Notes: generated by a model not told the origin, from the letters alone. Positions 31,103 through 40,790 are shown, counted from the first letter of the stretch. The stretch: 64,000 nt of DNA from Streptomyces thinghirensis (GCA_021502835.1 JAKFGP010000040.1:124001-188000); one strand, 5' to 3'. Numbers and translations: made by a program.

Positions 31103-32927
31103 GTGTCGCAGGAGAAGACCGTCCAGACCCGGGACGACGAGAACGGGTGCACGACTACGACGTCCTCATCGTGGGGTCGGGATTCGAGGCTCGGTCTCCG
31201 CCCTCCGCCTCACCGAGAAGGGGCTACCGCGTCGGCGTCCTGGAAGCGGGTCGCCGCTTCACCCGGAAGTCGCTGCCGAAGAACTCCTGGGACCTGAAGA
31301 ACTACCTCTGGGCTCCCAAGCTCGGCATGTTCGGCCTCCAGCGCATCCACCTGCTCGGCAACGTCATGGTCCTGGCGGGCGCCGGGGTCGGCGGCGGCTC
31401 CCTGAACTACGCCAACACCCTCTACGTACCGCCGAAGCCCTTCTTCGAGGACCCCCAGTGGCGCGACATCACCGACTGGCACGATGAACTGACGCCGTAC
31501 TACGACCAGGCCAAGCGCATGCTCGGGGTCCGGCTGAACCCGACCATGACCCCGTCCGACGTGCACCTGAAGGCCGCCGCCGAGCGGATGGGCGTCGGCG
31601 ACACCTTCCACATGGCGCCGGTCGGCGTCTTCTTCGGCGACGGCGAGGACGCCGACGGCACGGCCAAGGCCAAGCCGGGCGAGAAGGTGCCCGACCCGTA
31701 CTTCGGCGGGGCGGGCCCCGACCGCAAGGCCTGCAACGAGTGCGGCGAGTGCATGACCGGCTGCCGGCACGGCGCCAAGAACACCCTCCAACGAGAACTA
31801 CCTGTACCTCGCCGAGAAGGCGGGGTGCCGTCGTGCACCCGATGACGACGGTCGTCTCGGTCACCGACGACTCGCGCGGCGGGTTCGCGATCACCACGCT
31901 GCCCACCGACCGGCAGAAGAAGGGCGCGGGCCGCACGTTCACGGCCCGCAGGGTCGTCATGGCCGCCGGCACCTACGGCACCCAGACCCTGCTGCACCGC
32001 ATGAAGGCGAACGGACAGCTCCCGCACATATCCGACAAGCTCGGCGAGCTGACCCGCACCAACTCCGAGGCCCTGGTCGGCGCCCAGACCGACGACCGGC
32101 GCTACCGCAAGGCCACCGGCGAGTCACGGGCCGACTTCACGCGCGGCGTCGCCATAACGTCCTCGATCCACCCGGACGCCAACACCCACATCGAGCCGGT
32201 CCGTTACGGCAAGGGCTCCAACTCGATGGGCGGCCTGTCCATCCTCCAGGTCCCGTACGCCGGGCACACCGCCTCGGGCACGTCCCGCGTCCTGGGCTTC
32301 CTGGGCCACGCGGCCAAACACCCGATGCTGGTCCTGCGTTCGCTCTCCAACCGCAAGTGGTCGGAGCGGACCATCATCGGCCTGGTGATGCAGTCCCTGG
32401 ACAACTCCCTGACCACGCACCTGAAACCGACGGGCGTCGGCAAGGGCCTGCTCACCGCCCGCCAGGGCCACGGCTCGCTCAACCCCAAGCAGATCAAGGC
32501 GGCGACGGAGGGCGCCTCCGCACTCGCCGCCGAGATCAACGGCTTCGCCGGCTCCAACGTCGGCGAGCTGATGGGCACCCCGCTCACCGCCCACTTCCTC
32601 GGCGGCTGCCCGATCGGCGCCTCCCGCGAGACCGGCGTCATCGACCCGTACCACCGCCTCTACGGCCACCCCGGCATCTCGGTCGTCGACGGTGCCGCGG
32701 TCTCCGCCAACCTGGGCGTCAACCCGTCCCTGACCATCACGGCGCAGGCCGAGCGGGCGATGTCGTACTGGCCGAACAAGGGCGAGAGCGACCCGCGCCC
32801 GGCGCAGGGCACGGCCTACGAGCGCCTGGCCGCCGTCGAGCCCAAGTCCCCGGCGGTCCCGGCGGAGGCCTTCGGTTCGCTGCGGCTGCCGTTCCTGGGA
32901 ATGCCGGCGGTGCCGCCGAAGAAGTAG
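31103..32927 (+). CDS. GMC-family oxidoreductase, cholesterol-oxidase-like
   Basis: Flavoprotein of about 607 residues. FAD motif DYDVLIVGSGFGGSVSALRL (after repair near 31190), then VMVLAGAGVGGGSLNYANTL, a cysteine cluster CNECGECMTGCRHGAKNTL, RRVVMAAGTYGTQTLLHRMK and the C-terminal active-site region TAHFLGGCPIGASRETGVID with VSANLGVNPSLTITAQAERA. The Cys-x2-Cys-x2-Cys-x3-Cys cluster is shared with the mycobacterial ChoD-like branch. Despite the cholesterol oxidase label, the substrate is unknown. Frame breaks near 31150, 31190, 31790 and 31825. GTG start at 31103 with GAGGAGAG upstream. A very strong terminator follows. Confidence 0.88.
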
Positions 32928-32934
32928 CGCGAAA

Positions 32935-32979
32935 GGTGAGAGGGACCTGCGCCCCCTCCGAGCGCAGGTCCCTCTCACC
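32935..32979. terminator. Strong bidirectional terminator
   Basis: Perfect 18-bp stem (32935-32952 with 32962-32979), 9-base loop, between the convergent GMC and sortase-substrate genes. Confidence 0.88.
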
Positions 32980-32985
32980 CAGCCT

Positions 32986-33035
32986 GTGTCACGCCGGTCT
33001 GTGCCGTGTCACGCCGGTCCGTGCTGTGTCACGCC
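32986..33035. repeat. 20-bp tandem repeat, 2.5 copies, at a gene 3' end
   Basis: GTGTCACGCCGGTCTGTGCC-type units at 32986, 33006 and 33026. The last partial copy contains the stop codon of the minus-strand sortase-substrate gene. Confidence 0.8.
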
Positions 33036-34040
33036 TCCGCGCCGGCCTTGCGCCGTCGCACCGCGAACACCGCGCCGCCACCGACGACGACGGCGAGCCC
33101 GCCGACGAGGCCGATCATCGGCAGCGCGGAACTGGAACCGGTCTCGGCGAGGCTGCCGGTGACCTCGGGCGTGTTGGCGGCCGGCTTCTCGACGGCGACG
33201 GGAGCCTTGCCGCCCTCCGTCGGCTTGGTGCCCTCGGTGTCGGTGCCGGCGGCCACGATCTGGAACTTGTAGGCGATGTCACCGAAGCCGGTGCACTCGC
33301 CGTCCGCGTCGCCGTAGATGGTCGCGCCGAGCGTGAAGCCGGCGCCGACCGGGGCGTCGGACCGCACGTTGATCCGCATCGGGGTGTCGACCTCGTAGTC
33401 GGGCGCCAGCTCGTCGGTGTAACCGATGTAGCCGACCGCGTAGCCGAACTCGTTGAGGTCCTCCCAGATCTTGTCGTCGGGGTTCCAGGCCTGGAGGCTG
33501 ACCTTCTTGCTCTCGAACAGCTCCTCGCCGTTCCGGTCGGCGGAGGCACCGGCCAGGTACTCGAGGTTCTGGAGCGTGGAGCCGGAGTTGTTCGCCACGT
33601 TCAGCGAGAACTTGTGCCAGCCGCTGCCCGCCGCGATCTTGCCGGGGAGGCCGGTGATGTTGACATCGACCTTGGTGTCCTCGCACACCGACGGCTCGGG
33701 GGCCGGGGTCTCGGACTCCTCGGGCGCCGAGGTGCTCGGCGACGGCGAGGCGGGCGCGGAGGTGCTGGGCGCCGGGGACTCGGGGGCCGAGGTGCTCGGA
33801 GAGCCGCTGGGGGGAGCTGCCGGGGGAGTCGCTCGGCGGCGGAGCGGTCTCGCTCGTGGACTGGCTCGGGGCCGGGTCCGTCGAGGGTGTGCTCTCCGGC
33901 GCGGTCTCGGCGGCGGAACTGGTCGGCGGCTGAGACGTCGGCGTGTCACCGGTCGCGTAGGCGGCCGGCGCCGCGAGCAGCGCCACCGGGGCGATCACTG
34001 CCGTGGCGGCCGCTGCTGCCATGGCGCGACGAAGCTTCAT
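33029..34040 (-). CDS. Secreted LAETG-anchored surface protein (sortase substrate)
   Basis: About 337 residues. Signal peptide MKLRRAMAAAAATAVIAPVA followed by LLAAPAAYATG; then a low-complexity Ser/Thr/Pro/Glu region of about 100 residues with STSAPESPAPSTSAPASPSP repeats; a beta-rich folded domain (VCEDTKVDVNITGLPGKIAA, WHKFSLNVANNSGSTLQNLE, MRINVRSDAPVGAGFTLGAT, GECTGFGDIAYKFQIVAAG) with a Cys pair; and a cell-wall sorting signal LAETGSSSALP, hydrophobic helix, then RRRKAGAEA. LAxTG is the motif used by Streptomyces class E sortases. One frame break near 33815 in the low-complexity region. Start ATG 34040. Confidence 0.88.
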
Positions 34041-34243
34041 GAAGACCTCGAATAGTCCGGCGTACCGCGCACGGCGATACGGGAGAGTCAGGGAGGCCTC
34101 CGCGTGTGGGGCGCGGGAGTGGCCCTTGTTTCGGTCCGTACGCCTGTTTGATCTGTGAAAGCTGTGAATGGTTGTCCTCGAACTCACAGAACTTTTATGT
34201 GGCGTGCGTCACTCCGGACCGCCGAGGGGGGCGCGGACATGGC

Positions 34244-34279
34244 GAAGGGCCCCGCGGCATGCGTGCCGCAGGGCCCTTC
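34244..34279 (-). terminator. Terminator-like hairpin far downstream of chorismate mutase
   Basis: 16-bp stem with one mismatch (34244-34259 with 34264-34279) and a 4-base loop. It lies 418 bases after the chorismate mutase stop, so an untranslated RNA of about 400 bases would separate them. Confidence 0.65.
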
Positions 34280-34455
34280 CTCGGCCAGCACCGGCGTCAG
34301 GGCAGCGCCGGTGCCTCGGGAAGCGGCGCCGGGGGTTGCGCCGCTTGCTTCGAATGGCATGCAGTCCGAATGGCGTGCGATCGAGTGGGCCGAGGGACCC
34401 GGCCGCCGCCCCGTCGGCCGGCCCCGGGCGTCCCCGGAGCCGGCCGTTCTCTTGG

Positions 34456-34546
34456 GTGACCGGGCTGCTGTCCCCTGCCGTCCGGTCACTTTCCTGGAGC
34501 GAGGTCCCACGACGTGCGGCACGATCCGTACGTCTCATCGCTCCAG
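34456..34546 (-). ncRNA. Candidate structured RNA in the chorismate mutase 3' region
   Basis: Two consecutive perfect inverted repeats: GTGACCGG at 34456-34463 with CCGGTCAC at 34482-34489, and CTGGAGCGA at 34494-34502 with TCGCTCCAG at 34538-34546. Together with the terminator at 34244-34279 this suggests a structured 3' RNA; strand assigned by the terminator context only. Confidence 0.25.
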
Positions 34547-34696
34547 TGAGCCACGCGTGGTTCTTTCGGGCCCGCCCCCTGGCTGACACGGACACCGGGG
34601 ACAACGAAGCCGCTCGCGTGCAGGTCACGCGCCGTACGGGTGAGAACGCGCCCGAACTCAGATGCGACGCCCGGACCCGACGCCCGTACTCGACGC

Positions 34697-34985
34697 TCAG
34701 ACGCGCCCGCGGCTCTGGTTCCAGCATCGTCATCGCCAGGGCCGTACCCGGCTTGCCCAGCGCGTGCCGGTAGTGGTCGAGGACCTCCATCTCGCGGGAG
34801 AGGTTCACGCGCCGGCCGCCGGAGGTGATCCGCGCCTCCTGGATGACCGCGGAGACGGCCATCCGTTCCTGGATCAGCCCGATGATCCGGTCGTCCAGCG
34901 CGTCGATGCGCTCCCGGGCGCCCGTGATCACGTCGGCTGCCTCGGTGGTGCGGGCGCCGGTCTTGTCTGCCGCGGTGACGGTCAT
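34697..34985 (-). CDS. Chorismate mutase (AroQ class)
   Basis: Converts chorismate to prephenate for Phe and Tyr synthesis. About 96 residues, all-helical AroQ type: GARERIDALDDRIIGLIQER in helix 1 with the conserved Arg, VIQEARITSGGRRVNLSREM, and VLDHYRHALGKPGTALAMTM. The C-terminus after repair reads MLELCRGRV-like: near 34725 one base is extra, and the stop is then at 34697-34699. Unrepaired, the frame runs on to 34209 through unlikely sequence. Start ATG 34985 with GAGGAGA 8 bases upstream. Its leader contains a Phe/Tyr-rich peptide and a terminator (35041-35168), so expression is probably attenuated by charged tRNA levels. Confidence 0.87.
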
Positions 34986-35040
34986 GTGGGTGTCTCCTCG
35001 CCGAAGGGGGCGGTGCCCCCGGCCGACGGATCCGCAAACG

Positions 35041-35077
35041 CCAGGCGCCCCGGACCTTGTCGGCCCGGGGCGCCTGG
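35041..35077 (-). terminator. Attenuator terminator hairpin before chorismate mutase
   Basis: Perfect 13-bp stem (35041-35053 with 35065-35077), 11-base loop, between the leader peptide stop and the chorismate mutase gene. On the minus strand it is followed by CGTTTGC, a weak U-run. Confidence 0.75.
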
Positions 35078-35096
35078 GAAGTCGCTTGTCAGTTGC

Positions 35097-35168
35097 TCAA
35101 GCAGCACGACCATGGCAGCCGGTGGGCCGGTTGCCATAGGTAAACAGGAAGGTCTGGTGCGTGAGCAT
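35097..35168 (-). CDS. Phe/Tyr-type leader peptide for attenuation of chorismate mutase
   Basis: A 23-codon frame, MLTHQTFLFTYGNRPTGCHG then RAA and TGA, ends 20 bases before a strong hairpin and 112 bases before the chorismate mutase ATG. It has two Phe and one Tyr within five codons (positions 7, 9, 11), and uses TTT and TAT, both rare in this genome. The codons ACCGGC region within it can also fold (GGCAACCGG with CCGGCTGCC), a likely pause hairpin. This is the standard architecture of transcription attenuation: ribosome stalling at Phe/Tyr codons would favour an antiterminator. The antiterminator partner was not worked out. Confidence 0.7.
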   Translation of the reverse strand: MLTHQTFLFTYGNRPTGCHGRAA

Positions 35169-35328
35169 GGGGCCAGTATGCCCCGGGGACGGACGGTGGC
35201 CAAGCCGGTTCGTATGGTGAGACGCGGGGGAGGGGCGACCGTGCCGCCGTGGGCGGGGCGGGGCCACCCGCCCACCTCGGTAGAATCGGCAGTACAAGAC
35301 CCCCGCCCGACCGCCGGAAGGCACCCCC

Positions 35329-36910
35329 GTGTCATCAGCGACTCCCGCTGCCGCCGCCCCCGACACCGTTCTGGTCGTCGACTTCGGCGCGCAGTACGCC
35401 CAGCTCATCGCCCGTCGTGTCCGCGAGGCGCGGGTCTACAGCGAGATCGTGCCGAGCTCCATGCCGGTCGCGGAGATGCTCGCCAAGAACCCGGCGGCCA
35501 TCATCCTCTCCGGGGGCCCCTCGTCGGTGTATGAGCCGGGTGCCCCCACCCTCGACCGCACCCTGTTCGAGGCGGGCGTCCCCGTCTTCGGCATGTGCTA
35601 CGGCTTCCAGCTGATGGCGCAGACCCTCGGCGGCACCGTCGACAACTCCGGCGCCCGTGAGTACGGCCGCACCGACCTGTCGGTCTCCAAGCCGTCCTCC
35701 ACCCTCTTCGAGGGCACCCCGGCCGAGCAGGCCGTGTGGATGTCCCACGGCGACGCCTGCTCCGCCGCCCCCGAGGGCTTCGCCGTCACCGGCTCCACCT
35801 CCGTCGTCCCGGTCGCCGCCTTCGAGAACGACGAGAAGAAGCTCTACGGCGTCCAGTACCACCCCGAGGTGATGCACTCCACGCACGGCCAGCAGGTGCT
35901 GGAGCACTTCCTGTACCGGGGCGCGGGCCTGCGTCCGGACTGGACCACGGGCAACGTCATGAGGAGCAGGTCGCGGCGATCCGCGAGCAGGTCGGCGACC
36001 GGCGCGCCATCTGCGGTCTGTCCGGCGGCGTGGACTCCGCCGTCGCCGCCGCCCTCGTCCAGAAGGCCATCGGCTCCCCAGCTGACCTGCGTCTACGTCG
36101 ACCACGGCCTGATGCGCAAGGGCGAGACCGAGCAGGTCGAGAAGGACTTCGTCGCCGCGACCGGCGTACAGCTGAAGGTCGTGGACGCGCAGGAGCGGTT
36201 CCTGAAGGCGCTGGCCGGGGTCTCCGACCCCGAGGAGAAGCGGAAGATCATCGGCCGCGAGTTCATCCGGGTCTTCGAGCAGGCGCAGCTGGAGATCATG
36301 CAGGAGGACGGCCCCGAGGTCGCCTTCCTCGTCCAGGGCACCCTCTACCCGGACGTCGTCGAGTCCGGCGGCGGCACCGGCACGGCGAACATCAAGTCCC
36401 ACCACAACGTGGGCGGACTCCCCGACGACATCGAGTTCGAGCTCGTCGAGCCGCTGCGCCAGCTGTTCAAGGACGAGGTCCGGATGGTCGGCCAGGAGCT
36501 GGGCCTGCCGGACGAGATCGTCCAGCGCCAGCCGTTCCCCGGTCCGGGCCTCGGCATCCGGATCGTCGGCGAGGTCACCAAGGAGCGGCTCGACCTGCTC
36601 CGCGAGGCCGACGCCATCGCCCGCGAGGAGCTGACCGCGGCCGGCCTCGACCGCGACATCTGGCAGTGCCCGGTGGTGCTGCTCGCGGACGTCCGCTCCG
36701 TCGGCGTCCAGGGCGACGGCCGCACCTACGGCCACCCGATCGTGCTGCGGCCCGTCTCCTCCGAGGACGCGATGACGGCCGACTGGTCCCGGCTGCCGTA
36801 CGACGTGCTCTCCAAGATCTCGACCCGCATCACCAACGAGGTCAAGGACGTCAACCGGGTCGTCCTCGACGTGACGTCGAAGCCGCCGGGCACCATCGAG
36901 TGGGGAGTGA
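35329..36910 (+). CDS. guaA: GMP synthase (glutamine-hydrolysing)
   Basis: Amidates XMP to GMP. Glutamine amidotransferase domain with [20 protein letters not shown], the nucleophile in [14 protein letters not shown] and the His-Glu of [13 protein letters not shown] pyrophosphatase domain with the P-loop [20 protein letters not shown]; dimerisation domain with [20 protein letters not shown]. About 526 residues. Frame breaks near 35958, 36075 and 36903; the last is an extra G that hides the normal ending PPGTIEWE, so the true stop is 36908-36910. GTG start at 35329. The gene shares its upstream region (35169-35328) with the divergent chorismate mutase leader. Confidence 0.95.
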
Positions 36911-36922
36911 CCCGAGCGACCC

Positions 36923-37436
36923 CTAGGTGCGCTTGACGGTGCGGAGGGGCTTCCCGGGCTGCCAGACCTGGACGACGAGATACGCGTCGTCCTCCACGTA
37001 GGTCCGCACGACCTCCGTCAGCTCGGTTCGGAAGAGGTGGAACGGCTCCGGCGGTTCCACCTCTTTCACGTATCCGGCCCGTACCTCGGGGTCCTCGACC
37101 TCGACCGCCCGCCCGCCGATCCGCACGTCCCCCGCCGCCCATCCCGGTGCCGTCCCCCGGGTTCGCCTGCAACGCGAAGCGCGGGTCCCGGCGCAGGTCG
37201 AGTGCCTTGACCGAACCCGGCATCATGCCGAGCCACAGCTCGCCGCCGAGGAAACGCACCTCCAGACCGGTGGTGCGGGGCGAGCCGTCCTTGCGCAGGG
37301 TGGCGAGGGTGTGGTGGGTGTAGGCGCCGAAGCGTGCCTCGACGGTGGCGGCCAGCGCGGGTTCGGCGGTGGCGAAGTCGGCCCAGTTGGCGGTGCTCGC
37401 GGCGGTGCTGCTCGTGGCGGCGGTGCTTGGTGTCAT
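36923..37436 (-). CDS. Pyridoxamine 5'-phosphate oxidase-family (FMN/F420-binding split barrel) protein
   Basis: About 170 residues. Split-barrel fold: [20 protein letters not shown], then [40 protein letters not shown], and the C-terminal half in the next frame, [60 protein letters not shown]. One frame break near 37130. The group includes flavin- and F420-dependent reductases and haem oxygenases, and the sequence does not fix cofactor or substrate. Start ATG 37436. It converges on guaA with a 12-base gap. Confidence 0.82.
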
Positions 37437-37494
37437 ACGTCGAGTCTGGACCCGAAACCGGACACCCTCTGTCGGATATCGCGGCCGGGCGTCG

Positions 37495-38407
37495 TCAGAA
37501 GCCCCGGAGCACCGCCGCCTTCGTCATGGCGAACTCCGCGTCCGTGAGGACGCCGCCGCGGTGCAGCTCGCCCAGTTCGCGCAGCCGGCGCAGCAGGACG
37601 TCGTGATGGTCGGACGGCGGCGGCCCGGGACTCGGAACCCCGGGCCGGGGCCCGCTCCCGGCGGACTCCGGGGCGGTGTCGTCCGCGTCGCCCGTACGGG
37701 CGGACGGATGCGGCAGCCGGGCCGTGACCGCGGTGGCGATCAGTGCGGTGAGCAGGTCGCGGCGGGCGCTGCCCCACAGGTCCAGGGCGTACGGGTCCTT
37801 CTCCGGCGGCAGCTTGGAGAACACCGTCTCCCGGGTCACGAACCGCAGGAAACCCTCGTCGGCCCCGGAGTTGGGCAGCCACTCGACCCGCACCAGCTCA
37901 CCGACGTCGATGATCCGCGGACCGGTGGCGCGTTTGACCCGGTCGGAGGCGTCGGCCCAGTCGATCCGCACCTGGGTGCCGTCGAAGGAGACCGTGCCGT
38001 CCGAGGAACGCACCGAGACCGGCACCGGCGGCCCGGGCAGCAGGTAGCCCTCGGTGGGCTCCTTGGGAATCCGGTCGAGGAGCAGCGCGTGCCGGATCTC
38101 CTCGGCGACGTACTCGGCGACCCCGCAGCGGTCGATCTCCACCGTCAGCCGGTACGGGTCGGCCGCGTCGGGCAGCCGGCCGCCGGTGGCCTGGAGGAGG
38201 GGGTCGGCGCCCTCGCGCAGCCTCAGCCGCAGCCGTCCGCCTCTGCGTTCCGGCTCGAAACCGACGCCCGCGACGGCCTCCAGCGGCACCGAGACCTCTC
38301 CGTACGTCTGCCGGAACAGCGGCACCGAGCGGTGCAGACCCGGCGTGATCCGGACCGTGACTGCCGTCGAACGCCCAGGTCCCGTCGCGCTGGATGATCT
38401 CGGCCAT
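37495..38407 (-). CDS. DUF4429-family protein with C-terminal SHOCT-like segment
   Basis: About 304 residues. Begins MAEIIQRDGTWAFDG, then a beta-rich repeat of two related halves: VPLEAVAGVGFEPERRGGRL, TVEIDRCGVAEYVAEEIRHA in the first; VRIDWADASDRVKRATGPRI and VEWLPNSGADEGFLRFVTRE in the second, consistent with tandem PH-like DUF4429 domains. After a Pro/Gly linker, the end VLLRRLRELGELHRGGVLTD with AEFAMTKAAVLRGF is a SHOCT motif, which in many bacterial proteins mediates oligomerisation. One frame break near 38355. Cytosolic; function unknown. Confidence 0.8.
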
Positions 38408-38573
38408 AAGGGAATTCTCGCAGCCGGGTCAACACGGCGGTCCGCGTGTCACCCGCGCTGAGCAGAGCGGACCGGGGGGCGCCGGGCGCGCGGGGCGTGG
38501 TGTACGGCACAATTCGCTGTCGTCCCAAGGGACTTACGGTTCCTCCACGGGCGGCGCGGCAGTGCTGTCGCGG

Positions 38574-39945
38574 ATGCCGGCGCAGGTGTCGGCGCAGATG
38601 GTGTCACTGGGTTTTCGCAGGGGTTCGGGAAGGCGGGCGTTCGGGCGTGGCGGTGCAGGAGGCGAGACGCGGGAGCGGCTCGGACAGAGGCGCGTACAGA
38701 GGCGGCGCACGGCGGTGGCTGCACCTGCGGGGGACTGCCCGCACGGCGCCCGCGAGGGGCACCGCCGGGCGGTCGCCGCGTTCCTGCTGCGGCGGGACGA
38801 GTTCGCGGCCGGACAGGGCCTGCCGGCCGCGGTGGCCCACTCGGCCTCCGCTTCCCGGCAGTGGGTCTCGGAGGAGTTGACCCAGTCCGCCGAAGTCGTC
38901 GCCGAACGCGGTCGGGCCGAGGGCGAGGCATGGCTCGCGGTACTCGGGCGCCGCACGGCGGCCGTCGTGTGGGCCGGGGTCGTACTGCTGCTGCTCGGGC
39001 AGTCGCTCACCGCGATCGGTGCCGGCTGGACCGCGGCACGCACCGCCGGGCTCGCGGCGGCGCTGGTCGTGGCGGGTGCGCTGACGGCGGCGTCGTGGTT
39101 CCACCGCGCGCGGGGCGGGGCGCTGGCCCCGGTCATCGGCGAGGACAACCGCCTGTCCACGTCCCGGGCGGTGGCGGCGGCCTGGGTGCTCTTCGTCGCC
39201 TACGCGGTGCTCGTCCTGGCCGGACAACTGGCGGTGGCCTCGGGCCACGGTCGACGGGACGCGCTGATCTCCGGGCTCGAACTCGCCCGCGGCGCCGGTG
39301 CGGTGACCGTGCTCGCGGTGGTGTGCGGGATCGCGGTCCTGGTGCGTCGGGTGGTCGGACTGCGGGTGCTGGGACAGCGGTTGCAGAAGGTGCGGGCGGA
39401 CCGGCCGCGCGCGGCCGACCTGCTGACGGACGACGCGGGACGCGGGGCCTTCGCCGACATCCAGTACGTGGTGATCAGCACCGTCGCCCTGGTGTTCGCG
39501 GCCGTACGGCTGGCCCGGCGTCCGGAGCAACTGCCCGACCTGCCGTGGGGACTGGCGGTCGTGGTGCTGGTGTCGGCGGCGACCTACGTGGCCGGGAAGT
39601 ACGCGGAGGGCGGGCGCCCCGTGATCCTCTCCGTGGTCCGGGCACGGGAGGCCGGGTGACCTGGACGCCCCGATCCGCACCGGCGACGACATCGAGATCC
39701 GGGGCGCGGGTTTCGTACCGCCGGGCGCGCAGGGTGCGGACCGCCTGTCCCGGATGGTTGTCCGCATCGGCGTGGTCAACGTCCACGTACCTCTGGTCCC
39801 GGTGACCGGCGGCTTCAGCAACCCCACGGACGACCTGCTGACGGTCCCGGTACCGGCGGACGTGGAACCGGGCCGGGTGGACGTCCAGGTCGTCACGAGC
39901 GCGGGCGTGGAAACCAACCGGTACGCGATCGACGTGACGGACTGA
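38574..39945 (+). CDS. Integral membrane protein with C-terminal beta domain, unknown function
   Basis: About 457 residues. The N-terminal 130 residues are Arg/Gly/Ala-rich and soluble. Four or more membrane helices follow (AVVWAGVVLLLLGQSLTAIG, AGLAAALVVAGALTAASWFH, AAAWVLFVAYAVLVLAGQLA, VTVLAVVCGIAVLVRRVVGL, YVVISTVALVFAAVRLARRP, LAVVVLVSAATYVAGKYAEG). A single extra base near 39657 creates an early stop; past it the frame continues directly into DLDAPIRTGDDIEIRGAGFV and VVRIGVVNVHVPLVPVTGGF, an IPT/TIG-like beta domain ending at 39945. The start is uncertain: ATG 38574 or 38598; neither has a good ribosome site. Confidence 0.65.
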
Positions 39946-39975
39946 CGCCCCGCCGAACCCGTCGCCGACCGTCAG

Positions 39976-40055
39976 CCTGTCGAAACAGAGACCTGTCGAA
40001 ACAGAGACCTGTCGAAACAGGGACCTGTCGGAACCGGGAACTGTCGAAACCGACA
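39976..40055. repeat. Five 16-bp tandem repeats with internal dyad
   Basis: CCTGTCGAAACAGAGA repeated at 39976, 39992, 40008, 40024 and 40040, with the last two diverged. Each of the first three contains the dyad CTGT-CGAA-ACAG. They lie in the gap between a convergently placed 3' end and the DoxX gene start. Confidence 0.9.
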
Positions 40056-40153
40056 GGAAGAATCCGCCGCAGAGGGATTGAGAGAGGCCCCCACGTCGTA
40101 CGTATGGTCTGGTGGGGGTCTCGGCACGCGCGGGCGAGAGGCGGCTGGCAGTG

Positions 40154-40685
40154 ATGACTCACGGAATGCGGACGGATGCGTACACCTCGCATCCCGGCGG
40201 CGGCGGAGACTGGCGGGAGAACGCCACCCGGTACGCCCTCCTGCCCCTACGGATCTTTCTGGGCGTCACCTTCATCTACGCGGGCCTGGACAAACTCACG
40301 GACAGTGCCTTCATGAAGGACGCGGGCGCCGGCTCGGTCGGCGACATGATGCGTACCGTCCGCGACTCCTCGGCCATCCCCTCCCCTGGTCGACCTGGCT
40401 CTGAAGAGCCCCTCCGGCTTCGGCTACGCCATCGCCCTGGGCGAGCTGGCGGTCGGCATCGGCACCCTGCTCGGACTGCTGACCCGACTGGCGGCGCTCG
40501 GCGGCGCGCTGATCTCGCTCAGCCTGTGGCTGACCGTCAGCTGGGCCTCCGACCCGTACTACTACGGCAACGACCTCGCCTACCTCATGGCCTGGATCCC
40601 CCTCGTCCTCGCGGGCGCCCCGCTGCTGTCACTGGACGCCGCTCTGCGCTCCCGCCGACGACGGCGGACGGGCGGGTACCGGTAG
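40154..40685 (+). CDS. DoxX-family membrane protein
   Basis: About 177 residues. Four membrane helices typical of DoxX: LLPLRIFLGVTFIYAGLDKL with the family motif RxxLGxxFxxxGxxKL, then after a repair near 40380 FGYAIALGELAVGIGTLLGL, LAALGGALISLSLWLTVSWA, and YLMAWIPLVLAGAPLLSLDA, then a basic tail. DoxX-like proteins in actinobacteria act in redox/thiol homeostasis in complex with superoxide dismutase and a sulfurtransferase in mycobacteria; neither partner is near here. Start ATG 40154; GTG 40151 overlaps. The stop lies inside the first unit of a 20-bp tandem repeat. Confidence 0.85.
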
Positions 40686-40790
40686 TCGCCGCCGGATATC
40701 GGTAGTCGCCGCCGGGTACCGGTAGTCCTTTGCGGATACCGGTTGTCGCCCGCGGATACCGGTGGCCCTCTGCGGACGTCGGTGGTCCGT
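40671..40790. repeat. Six 20-bp tandem repeats between two convergent stop codons
   Basis: Units begin at 40671, 40691, 40711, 40731, 40751 and 40771, of the type GCCGGATATCGGTAGTCGCC. The first unit covers the DoxX stop codon (GGTAGTC) and the array ends at the stop of the next, minus-strand gene. Confidence 0.9.

Larger units (their letters stand above)
34041..34696. other. Long gap downstream of chorismate mutase with hairpins
   Basis: 656 bases with no gene I can support. It holds the leader of the sortase-substrate gene (34041-34200), the terminator at 34244-34279, and inverted repeats at 34456-34546. Minus-strand frames here are Arg-rich and look like GC-composition artefacts. Confidence 0.5.

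Noticed and set aside
34209..34696. C-terminal extension of chorismate mutase to about 259 residues
   Set aside because: Past the broken LELCRGRV ending the frame is Arg-rich without family resemblance; AroQ enzymes of this type end there.
38394..38573. Upstream extension of the membrane/IPT gene
   Set aside because: The open frame continues left, but it is only the GC-rich reverse of the DUF4429 gene start and has no ribosome site.
39976..40790. CRISPR-like arrays from the 16-bp and 20-bp repeats
   Set aside because: The units are directly adjacent with no unique spacers, and no cas genes are present.
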